Positions 25,081-33,830 are shown, counted from the first letter of the stretch. The stretch: DNA of 64,000 nt from Lysinibacillus sp. PLM2 (GCA_023168345.1 AP025689.1:2602001-2666000); one strand, 5' to 3'. The notes: generated by a model not told the origin, from the sequence alone. Numbers and translations are program-made.

Positions 25081-26703
25081 TCACTCATTCTCTTCCTTAC
25101 TATTATCTCTCCAATCTAAAGTAGTCAATAACTTATCATTAGATAATTGGATTACTTTTTTCTCTTCTAAAATCTTTTGTGTTTCCTTGTTGTACAAATC
25201 AATAATGTCAATAGCAATAAACACTTGTTTTGTTAATGAGTAGTAGAACTTAATGACTTTTTCAACAGCTTCTTTTTCAATATTCTTAAATAAGAAAGAG
25301 TCATGTATAATTAAAGGCATTTTTGTTAGTGTAAAAATTGCTAAGTCAAAAATTATTAAATTGGCATATGCTTTCCCAGTACCTGTATTATCAAAAAACT
25401 TATAGTCATATTTACTGTAAGTTAAATTTAATTCAGGTGCATCCCTTTTGCCCTCATGAATTAAACCATTAATCTCTTTTAATTTTGTATTAATAGTTTT
25501 GTTAATTTCTTTAATTATTATTTCCTTTAACTCTTCAAGTTTACCTTTTTTGGTATCAATATCTTCTTTTATTTCTGACAACTTACTGAAATACTGATTT
25601 TCTAGTTGGAGTTTTTTTAAGCTTGATGATAATTCAATTAAGCTGTCAATAAATAAATTTAGTTCTTCATCAGGATTTAATAGCTGCTCTTGCTTTTTAA
25701 TAACAATATCAATTTCCTTCTCTAATTCATCTATTTTGTTAGCTAACTCTTTTCTTGCTTTCTCTAATTCATCAGTAAGAATAGAACTGATTCCCTGATG
25801 GAATGACTCTATACTCTGCAATTTTTCTACATTTACATTTGGGAAAAATTCTAGAAGGTTCTCAAACCCAGCACCTGCTGATCTTTTTATAGTTCTTGTT
25901 GTCCTATTTAATCTAGAAATATAATACTCTCTCTCATCTATGAGTTTTTTCTTTCTTTCTCTGATGGAAATCATTTCAGTAGAAACAATTTCACTTATAT
26001 CACCTGAAGGGCTATATGCATTTTTTCCTAACCTTCCAATTTCTTCAGTAAGGTGCTCTATTTCTTTTAGATTTTTTGTAAACTTTGTTTTAGTTATTTT
26101 GGGGAGTAACTTGTGTTTGCCTGCTTTATTTAAGACTTGTTTTTGATCTTCAAGTTTTTTTAGTTCCTTATCCTGCAATTCTATAGCATCATATTTGTTA
26201 AAAAGCTTAATTAAGTTTGTTACAATTTGACCAGATTTTTCTTGTGCAAAGCTATGAAGGGGTTTTTTAACATTATCATTTTCTTTTCCCCATACTCTAG
26301 AATAAGTACTAACAGCAGCTCTAAAGGTTAATTGGTCTGATTCCAATTCATATAGACTCTTTAGTAACTTGGTAAAATCATTTAATTTAATTTCATTTTC
26401 ATCAAGCTTTTCATATTTATTATTGCTTTTATATAATACATCTGGATTTTCTGTGCCTCTAACAAAATGATATTCAGTTTTAAATTTAAAGGTGAACCCA
26501 AACTCATGATGTCCTAAGTTTGCTACAACATCACTATTATGAGAAGTATATGTATTACCACCAAAGACAAAATCTACTATCATAAGTAAAGTAGATTTAC
26601 CTATAGAGTTAGAGCCTTTATTATCACCTAATACAACATTCAAGCCCTCATGGAAATCTATAACTCCCTCTGCAAATATTGTACTTTTAATCCTTTCTAA
26701 CAT
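25081..26703 (-). CDS. ABC-type ATPase (DUF2326), ATPase of a three-component (ABC-3C) conflict system
   Basis: A 540-residue SMC/RecF-like ATPase. Walker A GDNKGSNSIGKSTLL is at residues 26-40 (Lys36). Long coiled coils occupy the centre (for example EKARKELANKIDELEKEIDI; IKEDIDTKKGKLEELKEII). The C-terminus holds YANLIIFDLAIFTLTK and the Walker B-like MPLIIHDSFLF. DUF2326 ATPases are known as the ATPase subunit of ABC three-component systems, thought to act in phage or plasmid defence. The start overlaps the preceding small gene by 17 bp, so the three genes form one coupled operon. The defence role is inference from family and island context. Confidence 0.85.
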   Translation of the reverse strand: MLERIKSTIFAEGVIDFHEGLNVVLGDNKGSNSIGKSTLLMIVDFVFGGNTYTSHNSDVVANLGHHEFGFTFKFKTEYHFVRGTENPDVLYKSNNKYEKLDENEIKLNDFTKLLKSLYELESDQLTFRAAVSTYSRVWGKENDNVKKPLHSFAQEKSGQIVTNLIKLFNKYDAIELQDKELKKLEDQKQVLNKAGKHKLLPKITKTKFTKNLKEIEHLTEEIGRLGKNAYSPSGDISEIVSTEMISIRERKKKLIDEREYYISRLNRTTRTIKRSAGAGFENLLEFFPNVNVEKLQSIESFHQGISSILTDELEKARKELANKIDELEKEIDIVIKKQEQLLNPDEELNLFIDSLIELSSSLKKLQLENQYFSKLSEIKEDIDTKKGKLEELKEIIIKEINKTINTKLKEINGLIHEGKRDAPELNLTYSKYDYKFFDNTGTGKAYANLIIFDLAIFTLTKMPLIIHDSFLFKNIEKEAVEKVIKFYYSLTKQVFIAIDIIDLYNKETQKILEEKKVIQLSNDKLLTTLDWRDNSKEENE

Positions 26704-26920
26704 AGGTAACTACTCCTTTACCAAAATCTACTTTGATTGCATTAAGTAGAAATAAAACATCAAGTGAATAAATAAACTCATCAATTTCCTCAAAGTAATC
26801 TTGTGTTGTAAAGAATAACTCCTTTACTGTCATATCTTGCTTTGATAAATATTCAAGAATAATTGGCATTTTCCCAATTATTGACTCACTAAAACTAATT
26901 ACCTTGTTAGGCACTATCAT
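26687..26920 (-). CDS. ABC-3C middle component (MC6-like)
   Basis: A 77-residue protein (MIVPNKVISFSESIIGKMPI; FIYSLDVLFLLNAIKVDFGK). Length, the opening I-P-x-K-x-x-x-x-x-S and the late hydrophobic LDVLFLLNAI segment match the small 'middle component 6' proteins placed between the HNH/C-terminal protein and the DUF2326 ATPase in ABC three-component systems. It overlaps the upstream gene by 4 bp and the ATPase gene by 17 bp. Winged-helix-like adaptor function is the family expectation, not shown by sequence. Confidence 0.8.
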   Translation of the reverse strand: MIVPNKVISFSESIIGKMPIILEYLSKQDMTVKELFFTTQDYFEEIDEFIYSLDVLFLLNAIKVDFGKGVVTYVRKD

Positions 26921-27678
26921 GAAAACACCTCACAATTCTGAACAAAAAAAGAAATAATAATTCCACAAGCACCTAAATTGCTGTTGCCAGTCTTTTTTGA
27001 GAGCCACTCAGTAAGTTGCCCATAAATCACTTCTTGAGATGACTCAATTCTGCTTAAACTGTTATAAAATGCACTAACTTGTGAGGCTATTGCATTAAAT
27101 GACCTAGGATATTGGCTATCTAGTTGAGCAAATTGCTCTTTAATATAATAATAATATTCAGTTATTTCATTTCTTATCCTCATCTTTGTTATTCTTGTCA
27201 ATGTTTCATTTGCTTTTTCATCCAATTTTAACGCTTGCATTTCTAACTGCTTAAGAGCACTCTCATTAAGTTCCTCTACAAGCATTGTAATGACTTCTTT
27301 TATTTCTGATTCAATTTGATAATCAGCATACTTTGCTCTAGTCTCACTCTTAGACAATATGTTTTTCTTTATGCTTAATAACCACTTATATTCTTCAACA
27401 GTTCTAGGGTTATCAAACTTCTTGTGGCAATCACCACATAAAGCAATAAAATTTCTTATGTTATTTACATCCTCATGCAATCTCTCTGCATCCTTTAATA
27501 ATTCAATCTCTGATTCTGTAGGATTAAGAGGATATATATGTGCACCTTCCCATAGCTTAAACTGTCTACCATTTTTCTCATACATAAGTGGTTTTGCACA
27601 AAAAGGGCACATATTTTCAACCTCTGAAAGTAATATTGAATTCTCATGAGGAGTTAGATCTCTTCTTTTGTTAGGCAT
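26917..27678 (-). CDS. HNH-nuclease-domain protein, effector of the ABC-3C system
   Basis: A 253-residue protein. The N-terminal HNH domain has Cys24-x-x-Cys27 (CPFC), the His pair region EGAHIYPL (His47), Asn76 in NFIALC, and CGDCHKKFD (Cys81, Cys84, His85), giving a zinc site and a beta-beta-alpha nuclease core. A helical middle leads to the C-terminal block CGIIISFFVQNCEVF, a hallmark of the third component of ABC-3C systems. It is the first gene of the operon. The expected role is cleavage of foreign nucleic acid once licensed by the ATPase; this is inference from the domains. Confidence 0.85.
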   Translation of the reverse strand: MPNKRRDLTPHENSILLSEVENMCPFCAKPLMYEKNGRQFKLWEGAHIYPLNPTESEIELLKDAERLHEDVNNIRNFIALCGDCHKKFDNPRTVEEYKWLLSIKKNILSKSETRAKYADYQIESEIKEVITMLVEELNESALKQLEMQALKLDEKANETLTRITKMRIRNEITEYYYYIKEQFAQLDSQYPRSFNAIASQVSAFYNSLSRIESSQEVIYGQLTEWLSKKTGNSNLGACGIIISFFVQNCEVFS

Positions 27679-27866
27679 TTAAATTACACCACCTTTAAAT
27701 CTACAGTACAACCTATATAGTATTCTACAAAAATAGATAAAACCCTCCTTTTTCCAACAAGATTAAACAATTAGTAAGTAATAGGGATGTATTACATTCA
27801 CTTTAATCTCACCACTAACTTTTAACATTAGTAGGAGGATTAACTTTGTAATTAAAAAGAAAAATA

Positions 27867-27894
27867 ACCCCCTACCATTCACACAGTAGGAGGT
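27867..27894 (-). terminator. Terminator of the integrase gene
   Basis: Stem ACCCCCTAC (27867-27875) with GTAGGAGGT (27886-27894), one G-T wobble, followed on the minus strand by TTATTTTTCTTTTTAA just beyond the integrase stop. Confidence 0.8.
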
Positions 27895-27902
27895 AATAAC
27901 CC

Positions 27903-28916
27903 TTATAAAAAATCCCTAAGATTGTCTGCAACTTCTTCAACATCTATGTCTAGATATTGTGTTGTAACAGCTAAATTTGAATGTCCTAAAGCTTTAGAAA
28001 TTAATGCAAGGTTTGCTCCCTTGTCCAACAAATTTTTTGCATAACCTCTTCTAAGTGCATGAGGATTGAGGTTCTTTAAGTCATAACTCTTAGCATACTT
28101 ATTAAGTTGTTTTGAGATAGCATTATTTGTAGACTTTGTATGCAAGGAAGTACCCTTAAAAGAGATAAACAAAAAAGAATTTACCTGACCATAATAAGCT
28201 CTTATCTTACTATTCTGCATTATTAAGATTTTCATCAGATGTATTAATTCATCATCCAAAGGTAACTTTAACACTCTATGGTTTTTTAAAATGGTACCAT
28301 CCATACATAACAGTTTATTTTCAAAATCAAGATGCTTTTCTTGGAGCTGACCTAATGTGTTTATCCTGATCCCTGTCCTATAAAGAGTAAGCACAGCAAC
28401 AGCATCCCTTAAACCAATAAAGGTATTTAAGTCCAATAAGGACAGCAAAACCATTACATCATCTTTCTTAGCACCTTTTTTAACCTTCTTATCCACTTTA
28501 ATATTGATACCATGCCAAAACTTAGAGCTGAACCAACCATTATTAAAACATTTGCCAAGAATAGCTTTTAAACATTTTAATCTTGTCAGTTTAGTCTGAT
28601 TAGAAACATCCATAGAATCAAGCCACAGATAAATAGTATCAGTTGTAATTTCCTCAAGGTATTCTACATTTGTAACCTTTCTAAATTGAGCTATATAGTT
28701 GCTATAGTCAGTGATAGTCCTTTCCCTATAGCCACTAACTTGCATCTGCTGAATGATAATTTCCATTACACTGTCTAAATCTCTGCCCAATTGCTTATTA
28801 GCTACTGTTGTAGATGCTGATGCACTTGATTGCTTTTCCTGTATACCTGCATACTTTCCTTGCTTAAAAATGTTAATGTCTGCATCAACTTCAAAGATGC
28901 TTTTTTTCTTTGTCAT
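27903..28916 (-). CDS. Tyrosine recombinase (site-specific integrase) of the tRNA-Arg island
   Basis: A 337-residue integrase read from the ATG at 28916 (GGAGGAG about six bases upstream). The N-terminal SAM-like core-binding domain is at about residues 45-140. The catalytic domain has Arg184 (YRTGIR), the HxxR pair His286/Arg289 (PHALRR), His312 (LGHSNL) and the tyrosine nucleophile Tyr321 (TTQYLD). All catalytic residues are present. The gene lies 160 bp from the 3' end of tRNA-Arg copy 2. It is related to the two integrase wrecks at 18220-18298 and 20629-20968, which suggests repeated use of this tRNA as a target. Confidence 0.92.
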   Translation of the reverse strand: MTKKKSIFEVDADINIFKQGKYAGIQEKQSSASASTTVANKQLGRDLDSVMEIIIQQMQVSGYRERTITDYSNYIAQFRKVTNVEYLEEITTDTIYLWLDSMDVSNQTKLTRLKCLKAILGKCFNNGWFSSKFWHGINIKVDKKVKKGAKKDDVMVLLSLLDLNTFIGLRDAVAVLTLYRTGIRINTLGQLQEKHLDFENKLLCMDGTILKNHRVLKLPLDDELIHLMKILIMQNSKIRAYYGQVNSFLFISFKGTSLHTKSTNNAISKQLNKYAKSYDLKNLNPHALRRGYAKNLLDKGANLALISKALGHSNLAVTTQYLDIDVEEVADNLRDFL

Positions 28917-29077
28917 ACTGTCTCCTCCACTGAAAATAAATTGGAGGTAGTAGAATGTTTGTAGGGGATATTGTAGGGATAAAAAAAGGGATACTCCCAC
29001 AGAGTTCTAATCTGCGTTAGTATCCCTTATCTGCCCAAAACCCTGTATTATCAAGGCTTTAACTGCAAATTTATGTA

Positions 29078-29151
29078 CGTCCCAGGAGGGATTCGAACCC
29101 CCGACCGTACGCTTAGAAGGCGTATGCTCTATCCAGCTGAGCTACTGAGAC
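29078..29151 (-). tRNA. tRNA-Arg(UCU), copy 2
   Basis: A 74-nt cloverleaf on the minus strand, identical to the copy at 21113-21186 except for one D-arm base (GCTCAGCTGGATAGAGC). Anticodon TCT. Being next to the backbone genes and the intact integrase, this is the copy whose 5' part is expected to be the original chromosomal gene. Confidence 0.95.
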
Positions 29152-29279
29152 ATGACCTTCATGGATATTTTCCATGAGAGACAAGATTTATTATATATAG
29201 TATATAAGAGAAAGTCAACGGATTTTGTAAAATAATTTTGGATTTCTTGAAATTTATTTCGTTATTGAGATTTTTTCAC

Positions 29280-29780
29280 TTAGCAAGGAAATTTTTTCGA
29301 GAAAATTTCTTCGCCTTTATCATTATATCCGTTAACCGTCCAGGTACTGTTACTAAATTCTACGATCGCATAGCTTTTATCATCAATTCCTCGTGGCTTT
29401 AAAAGGCTTCCTGGATTCACGAATAGTATATTTTCCAAAAGTTCGCAGCCTAATACGTGAGAATGACCAAAAAATACTGCATCCGCTTCTACTTCATTGG
29501 CACGGTAAAATAAATTCATTGTCGTAGATTTTACGTTAAATAAATGACCGTGTGTCACAAATATCTTTTTATCGGACACTGTAAAGATCTCTTCATCGGG
29601 AAACCGCGTATCTCCATCGCAATTGCCACGCACCCTTTTTGCGCCATCAAGATATTGATGATCAAATGGCAACTCACTATCTCCACAATGGATAACCGCA
29701 TCTACGTCCATATGACGTTCTCGTACTTTTTTGATAACTTCTGCATCACCGTGTGTGTCACTCATTACTAATAAACGCAC
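29280..29780 (-). CDS. ysnB: YsnB-like metallophosphodiesterase (YfcE/MJ0936 family)
   Basis: A 166-residue calcineurin-like phosphoesterase. Metal-binding motifs: MSDTHGD, HCGDSE, RGNCD, THGH and FGHSH. The GTG at 29780 is chosen as start, because AGGAGGTG precedes it and translation then opens with the beta strand VRLLVMSDTHG. It closes the conserved racE-rph-rdgB-ysnB order. Family members hydrolyse phosphodiesters in vitro; the physiological substrate is unknown. Confidence 0.88.
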   Translation of the reverse strand: MRLLVMSDTHGDAEVIKKVRERHMDVDAVIHCGDSELPFDHQYLDGAKRVRGNCDGDTRFPDEEIFTVSDKKIFVTHGHLFNVKSTTMNLFYRANEVEADAVFFGHSHVLGCELLENILFVNPGSLLKPRGIDDKSYAIVEFSNSTWTVNGYNDKGEEIFSKKFPC

Positions 29781-29945
29781 AGGAGCACCTCCTACAGTAA
29801 TCAAATTTCTCACATAAAATTAAAATAAATTAATTTCATCAATTGATGTCCACGATTTTATCGATCTTCGTTCGATTTTTTTAGACTGGAATTATCTATA
29901 GAAATCCTAAGCCTTTAATTTACAAACAAGAAGTCTACTACTACC

Positions 29946-30539
29946 CTATTTTAACAAATTCGGTAATTCCAATGCCAATTTGCGGATAGCATTTCCACGG
30001 TGAGAAATTGTGCCCTTTTCTTCAGGCGTTAACTCTGCCATTGAACGATTCAACGCTGGTACATAAAATATTGGATCGTACCCAAAGCCATTTGTCCCAC
30101 GTTTCTCAGTAAGAATTACGCCTTCACATGTACCGAACACTGTGAAAGTTTTTAAGTCTGGACCTGCAATGGCTAATGCACAGCAAAATCTTGCAGTACG
30201 TTTTTCCTCAGGGACACCTTGTAATTTTTCTAACACTTTTACGATGTTCGCCTCATCATCATGGTCACCTGCATAGCGAGCAGAATACACACCAGGCTCT
30301 CCATTTAGTTCATCAATTGCTAACCCACTATCATCTGCAATGACGATTTTTCCGAGCTTATTAGCTAATGTTTCTGCCTTTAATACTGCATTTTCTTCAA
30401 AGGTTGTTCCTGTTTCTTCAATTTCCATATTTGGTGCAACATCAAACATTGTGACAACTTCATATCCTAGTGGATTAAATAAAGCTTCGAAATCCTTTGC
30501 CTTCCCTTTATTTTTTGTTGCAATAACTATTTGTTTCAT
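29946..30539 (-). CDS. rdgB: XTP/dITP diphosphatase (RdgB/HAM1 family)
   Basis: A 197-residue nucleotide house-cleaning enzyme. It begins MKQIVIATKNKGKAKDF (substrate and metal site T/S-x-N-x-x-K). It contains FEENAVLKAETLA, IADDSGLAID, SARYAG, and the C-terminal GFGYDPIF and SHRGNA motifs. It hydrolyses ITP, XTP and their deoxy forms to prevent misincorporation. AGGGAGG seven bases before the ATG at 30539 sets the start. It directly follows rph, as in B. subtilis (ysnA). Confidence 0.93.
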   Translation of the reverse strand: MKQIVIATKNKGKAKDFEALFNPLGYEVVTMFDVAPNMEIEETGTTFEENAVLKAETLANKLGKIVIADDSGLAIDELNGEPGVYSARYAGDHDDEANIVKVLEKLQGVPEEKRTARFCCALAIAGPDLKTFTVFGTCEGVILTEKRGTNGFGYDPIFYVPALNRSMAELTPEEKGTISHRGNAIRKLALELPNLLK

Positions 30540-30589
30540 TTTTGTTTCCTCCCTTTTCAAACCTTCAATAGCTTCGATATCAAATAAGC

Positions 30590-31354
30590 CTACTTGTTCG
30601 TCATTTCCTTAACATAGCCTACTAAATTCGCTACATCACCTAAAACTGCTTTTTGCAGCTCGATAAGTTCTGAAATACCTTTTTCTCCAAGATCAAGTAG
30701 ATCATTTAAATCATTTCGAGAAAATGTTGCTTCTTCTCCTGTACCTTGAATTTCAACAAATCGACCACTACCAGTCATCACTAAGTTCATATCGACATTC
30801 GCTTTTGAATCCTCGATATAATCTAGGTCTAATACTGCTCCAACTACATCAATAAAGCCTACACTCGTAGCAGCTAAATAATCGATAACTGGGAACTTGT
30901 TATAAGGTTTTTCTGCATGAATTTTGGAAATCGCTTGTGTCAGAGCTACGAAAGCACCCGTTATCGATGCCGTACGTGTACCACCGTCAGCCTGAATGAC
31001 ATCACAGTCAATCCAAACTGTTTTTTCTCCAATTGCTTCTAAATCGACGATGGAACGCAATGCTCGTCCAATAAGACGTTGAATCTCCATTGTGCGGCCA
31101 TTTATTTTCCCTCGAGAAGCATCCCGTTGAGTTCTTTCAGCTGTTGCTCTGGGAAGCATTGAATATTCAGCTGTAATCCAACCCTTTCCTTGTCCACGTA
31201 AAAACCCAGGCACTTTATCTTCTATCGTTGCAGTACAAATCACTTTTGTATTTCCAACTTGAATTAAAACTGATCCTTCAGGATGCATTAGATAATTTGG
31301 CTCGATTTTTACTTGTCTCAGTTCATTAAAATTTCTTCCATCGTGTCTTGACAT
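30590..31354 (-). CDS. rph: RNase PH
   Basis: A 254-residue phosphorolytic 3'-5' exoribonuclease that trims tRNA 3' ends. Signatures: [13 protein letters not shown] at the start, [20 protein letters not shown], and [17 protein letters not shown] with the phosphate-binding residues. GAGGAGG before the ATG fixes the start. The leader carries a long inverted repeat (31377-31440). It is upstream of rdgB and ysnB on the same strand, with a short gap to each. Confidence 0.95.
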   Translation of the reverse strand: MSRHDGRNFNELRQVKIEPNYLMHPEGSVLIQVGNTKVICTATIEDKVPGFLRGQGKGWITAEYSMLPRATAERTQRDASRGKINGRTMEIQRLIGRALRSIVDLEAIGEKTVWIDCDVIQADGGTRTASITGAFVALTQAISKIHAEKPYNKFPVIDYLAATSVGFIDVVGAVLDLDYIEDSKANVDMNLVMTGSGRFVEIQGTGEEATFSRNDLNDLLDLGEKGISELIELQKAVLGDVANLVGYVKEMTNK

Positions 31355-31376
31355 AGGTTGTCCTCCTCATAAAATC

Positions 31377-31440
31377 GTGCCCAGCATAAACATGCCAGGC
31401 ACTTTTATTACAACACCTAGCACAATATAATGCTGGGCAC
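31377..31440 (-). promoter_or_regulatory. Repeat-rich leader of rph with alternative hairpins
   Basis: On the minus strand three related cores, GTGCCCAGCAT (from 31440), GTGCTAGGTGT (from 31423) and GTGCCTGGCAT (from 31402), are followed by ATGCTGGGCAC (to 31377). The last arm can pair perfectly with the first core or imperfectly with the third, so two hairpins compete just upstream of the rph ribosome site. It could be regulatory or a decayed repeat. Confidence 0.5.
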
Positions 31441-31510
31441 TTTTTAATTATTAATCTAGACTTAATACTTTTTCTATGTGTTAAATTTCATTGTACATGA
31501 ATACCGTAAT

Positions 31511-32305
31511 TTATAGTTTTATACGGCGAATATTTAAGTCTTTTTGTTGTAGCCATTTTTCAGCAATCATTTTAAAAATAGGCACAGATCCAGTTGTAAA
31601 AAATGTATGCTGTGTTTCTTCATTGTTCATACAAAGTAAATGATCATATTCTAATCGTTCTTTTACTTCTTTTGCAGTTTCTTCCGCTGAAGAAAGAACA
31701 ACGACATTTGGTCCTACTACTTTTTCAATATGTTCTTGAATAATAGGGTAATGTGTACATCCTAATATAACAGTATCAAATTTTTTATCATGCAGTGGTT
31801 TTAATCCATTTGCTACTAAGTCGAATGCAAATTGCCCTTCGTATTCACCACTTTCAACAAGGGGTACGAATGTTGGGCAAGCAAGAGGAATTATTTTCGC
31901 CTTCGAACTTAAAGAAAGCAGTGCATCTTCGTAAGCGCCACTTTTGATCGTTCCTTCTGTAGCTAAGACAACAATTTCATTTTTCTTTGTTTTTTTCTCA
32001 GCAGCTCTAGCACCTGGGTTGATGACGCCAATAACTGGAATTGGTAAGTTTTTTTGTAAACTCTCTAATGTTACCGCAGTTGCTGTATTGCAAGCAATGA
32101 CTAACATTTTAATATTCATTTTTAGTAATGCTTTTGCCATTTGCCAAGTAAATAATCGTACTTCCTGCTTTTCTCTCGGTCCATAAGGGCACCTTGCAGT
32201 ATCCCCGATATAATATATTGTTTCTTGTGGTAAAACCTTCATAATTTCCTTAGCAACTGTTAAACCACCAACACCAGAATCGATTACGCCTATTGGTGCA
32301 TTCAT
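31511..32305 (-). CDS. racE: Glutamate racemase
   Basis: A 264-residue cofactor-independent racemase making D-glutamate for peptidoglycan. The two catalytic cysteines are in VIACNTATAV and ILGCTHYPI, with substrate-binding blocks PIGVIDSGVGGLTV and YIGDTARCPYGPR. GAGGCGG five bases before the ATG sets the start. The gene lies between gerE and rph as in B. subtilis, but gerM and ysmB, which flank racE there, are missing here. Confidence 0.95.
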   Translation of the reverse strand: MNAPIGVIDSGVGGLTVAKEIMKVLPQETIYYIGDTARCPYGPREKQEVRLFTWQMAKALLKMNIKMLVIACNTATAVTLESLQKNLPIPVIGVINPGARAAEKKTKKNEIVVLATEGTIKSGAYEDALLSLSSKAKIIPLACPTFVPLVESGEYEGQFAFDLVANGLKPLHDKKFDTVILGCTHYPIIQEHIEKVVGPNVVVLSSAEETAKEVKERLEYDHLLCMNNEETQHTFFTTGSVPIFKMIAEKWLQQKDLNIRRIKL

Positions 32306-32885
32306 AAAAACCGCCTCTATCCTTTTACATGAAACAATCAGATTCGACCTTGATCAAATCTGAATACTGTTTATTTAAATCATTTTTACTTATCTACTTT
32401 AACACGAATGGAACTCTTGGCGGTACTTAAACGAATATGCACTACTCAAATTTTTACTTTTCCGACTTAATGTCGATTAGCTTACATTCAAAAACATTTG
32501 CATTTGTAAACTTCCCGGTAGTCATATCGCCCGATTCATGTAACCAATAAATGTGACTGTATTACTGAGGAATTGATACGTAGTTAGTACGACTATTAAG
32601 TGAAATATAGATTTATATAGTGATAAGTAGCGAAGTTTCACTTTTAAGTTAGCTATTAGAATTAACTATTTATTCAACTTGCAACAAGCTCACGCTTCAT
32701 TAAGTACTTACCTCAATATCAATACCCATTTCCATCAAATTGAGGATACAAGAGATCCATTACTTCCTCTATATTCTAATCCCATTTTATTAGGGAATAC
32801 TATTGGTAATTCCATAAATGTCTTTTCATATAGAAACGAAGCCAAATCTATTTTGAAGCGTTTCACCTGAAATAGCAAGCATCTA
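32306..32885. other. Long intergenic region between racE and gerE
   Basis: About 580 bp with no supported gene on either strand. A plus-strand frame at 32679-32870 lacks a ribosome site and protein-like composition. In B. subtilis this position holds ysmB; nothing like its remains was recognised. Confidence 0.6.
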
Positions 32886-33107
32886 TCAGTGTAAAGATAA
32901 TTCGTCTAGCCTCAGCAATTCAATCAATGCCTGTGATCTGCTTGATACACCTAGTTTTTGAATCGTGTTTGAAATATGATTACGCACCGTTTTTTCGCTA
33001 ATATTCAGCTTTTGCGAAATTTCCTTCGTTGAATAATCTAAAATTAATAATTGGAAAATTTCACGTTCTCTTTTCGTCAAAAGCGAACGATGCTGCGGGC
33101 TATTCAT
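32886..33107 (-). CDS. gerE: Sporulation transcription factor GerE
   Basis: A 73-residue stand-alone LuxR-type helix-turn-helix protein, nearly the same length as B. subtilis GerE. LLTKREREIFQLL, TTKEIS-like STKEISQKLNISEKTVRNHI, and QKLGVSSRSQALIELLR align throughout. GerE acts late in the mother cell, modulating sigma-K-dependent spore-coat genes. AGGAGGG nine bases before the ATG sets the start. A sigma-K-like promoter lies just upstream. Its presence marks the organism as an endospore former. Confidence 0.95.
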   Translation of the reverse strand: MNSPQHRSLLTKREREIFQLLILDYSTKEISQKLNISEKTVRNHISNTIQKLGVSSRSQALIELLRLDELSLH

Positions 33108-33138
33108 AAGGCAACACCCTCCTATCTCCTCTTCTATG

Positions 33139-33167
33139 TAAAGTATGTTGAGAGTGATAGGTGCGTG
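33139..33167 (-). promoter_or_regulatory. Putative sigma-K promoter of gerE
   Basis: On the minus strand CATACTTTA (33147-33139) fits the sigma-K -10 pattern, and CACG (33167-33164) lies 16 bp upstream as a -35 element. Known biology: gerE is transcribed by sigma-K RNA polymerase in B. subtilis. Assigned by eye only. Confidence 0.45.
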
Positions 33168-33179
33168 AGGGCATTTTCA

Positions 33180-33623
33180 CTATTTCCCAAGCAATATTAA
33201 TTTTTCTTTTTCTGTCCAAGGAGTACCCTTTCCAGTTGCTCTGTTTATTTGCACAATCGTACTTCTACCTGTGAATACAATTTCATTATCCGTATTCTTT
33301 GTTAAATAATGAATATCTACTGAAGATGTCCCAACACGAGCAGCCTTTACATAGACTTTGAGGATTTCATCGAAATAAACTTGTTTTATAAAGTCGCATT
33401 GAAGATCTGCTACTACTATAAATTTATCACTTTCTGGTGATGTCCATTCGAAGTAGCCAATGTGTTTAAAAAATTCAATACGCGCTTGTTCAAAATAAAC
33501 GAATGGTACAGTGTTATTTAAATGTCCGTACATATCCGTTTCTGAAAATCGTACTCTTACCTCTTCGTAAAATGTAAAATCTTCTTCCCATTTTACTAAA
33601 TCATCAATGTAATTTGCTTTCAT
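33180..33623 (-). CDS. Acyl-CoA thioesterase (4HBT hotdog fold, YsmA-like)
   Basis: A 147-residue hotdog-fold protein. The active-site block VRFSETDMYGHLNNTVPFVYFEQARIEF has the catalytic Asp (ETDMYGH) of the 4-hydroxybenzoyl-CoA thioesterase family. I take the ATG at 33623 because AAGGGG is about 11 bases upstream; an ATG three codons earlier at 33632 lies only two bases from it. It lies between gerE and sdhB as ysmA does in B. subtilis. The acyl substrate is unknown. Confidence 0.85.
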   Translation of the reverse strand: MKANYIDDLVKWEEDFTFYEEVRVRFSETDMYGHLNNTVPFVYFEQARIEFFKHIGYFEWTSPESDKFIVVADLQCDFIKQVYFDEILKVYVKAARVGTSSVDIHYLTKNTDNEIVFTGRSTIVQINRATGKGTPWTEKEKLILLGK

Positions 33624-33756
33624 CTTTGTCATATCCCCTTTATTTTAGAGTACATTCCCCTTTGTAAATTGAATGTCTTCCAAAATTATATCGAATGTAA
33701 ATAGATATTTCCAACTTCATAAGAGTACTATTTTTATAGTATGCAAGACATAAAAA

Positions 33757-33796
33757 AAGGACATCCGATATCAAAAATTTGACGATGGATGTCCTT
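33757..33796 (-). terminator. Terminator of the sdhCAB operon
   Basis: A perfect 10-bp stem AAGGACATCC (33757-33766) with GGATGTCCTT (33787-33796), followed on the minus strand by TTTTTTTA, 35 bp after sdhB. Confidence 0.88.
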
Positions 33797-33830
33797 AACT
33801 TTTTGTTCAAAAGTACAAAATTGTATTAAA

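Larger units (their letters stand above)
21113..29151. mobile_element. Integrative element bounded by two tRNA-Arg(UCU) copies
   Basis: Two direct tRNA-Arg copies, sharing about 78 bases with one mismatch, are 7,965 bp apart. An intact tyrosine recombinase lies next to the 3' end of the right copy. This is the usual layout of an element integrated at a tRNA 3' end, here with a whole tRNA copy carried along. Cargo: a small hypothetical gene (21415-21885), a 12-bp repeat array, IS21 copy 2 and a three-gene ABC-ATPase conflict system. No conjugation or phage structural genes are seen. Confidence 0.75.

Noticed and set aside
32679-32870. Plus-strand frame in the racE-gerE gap
   Set aside because: No ribosome site and no family resemblance.
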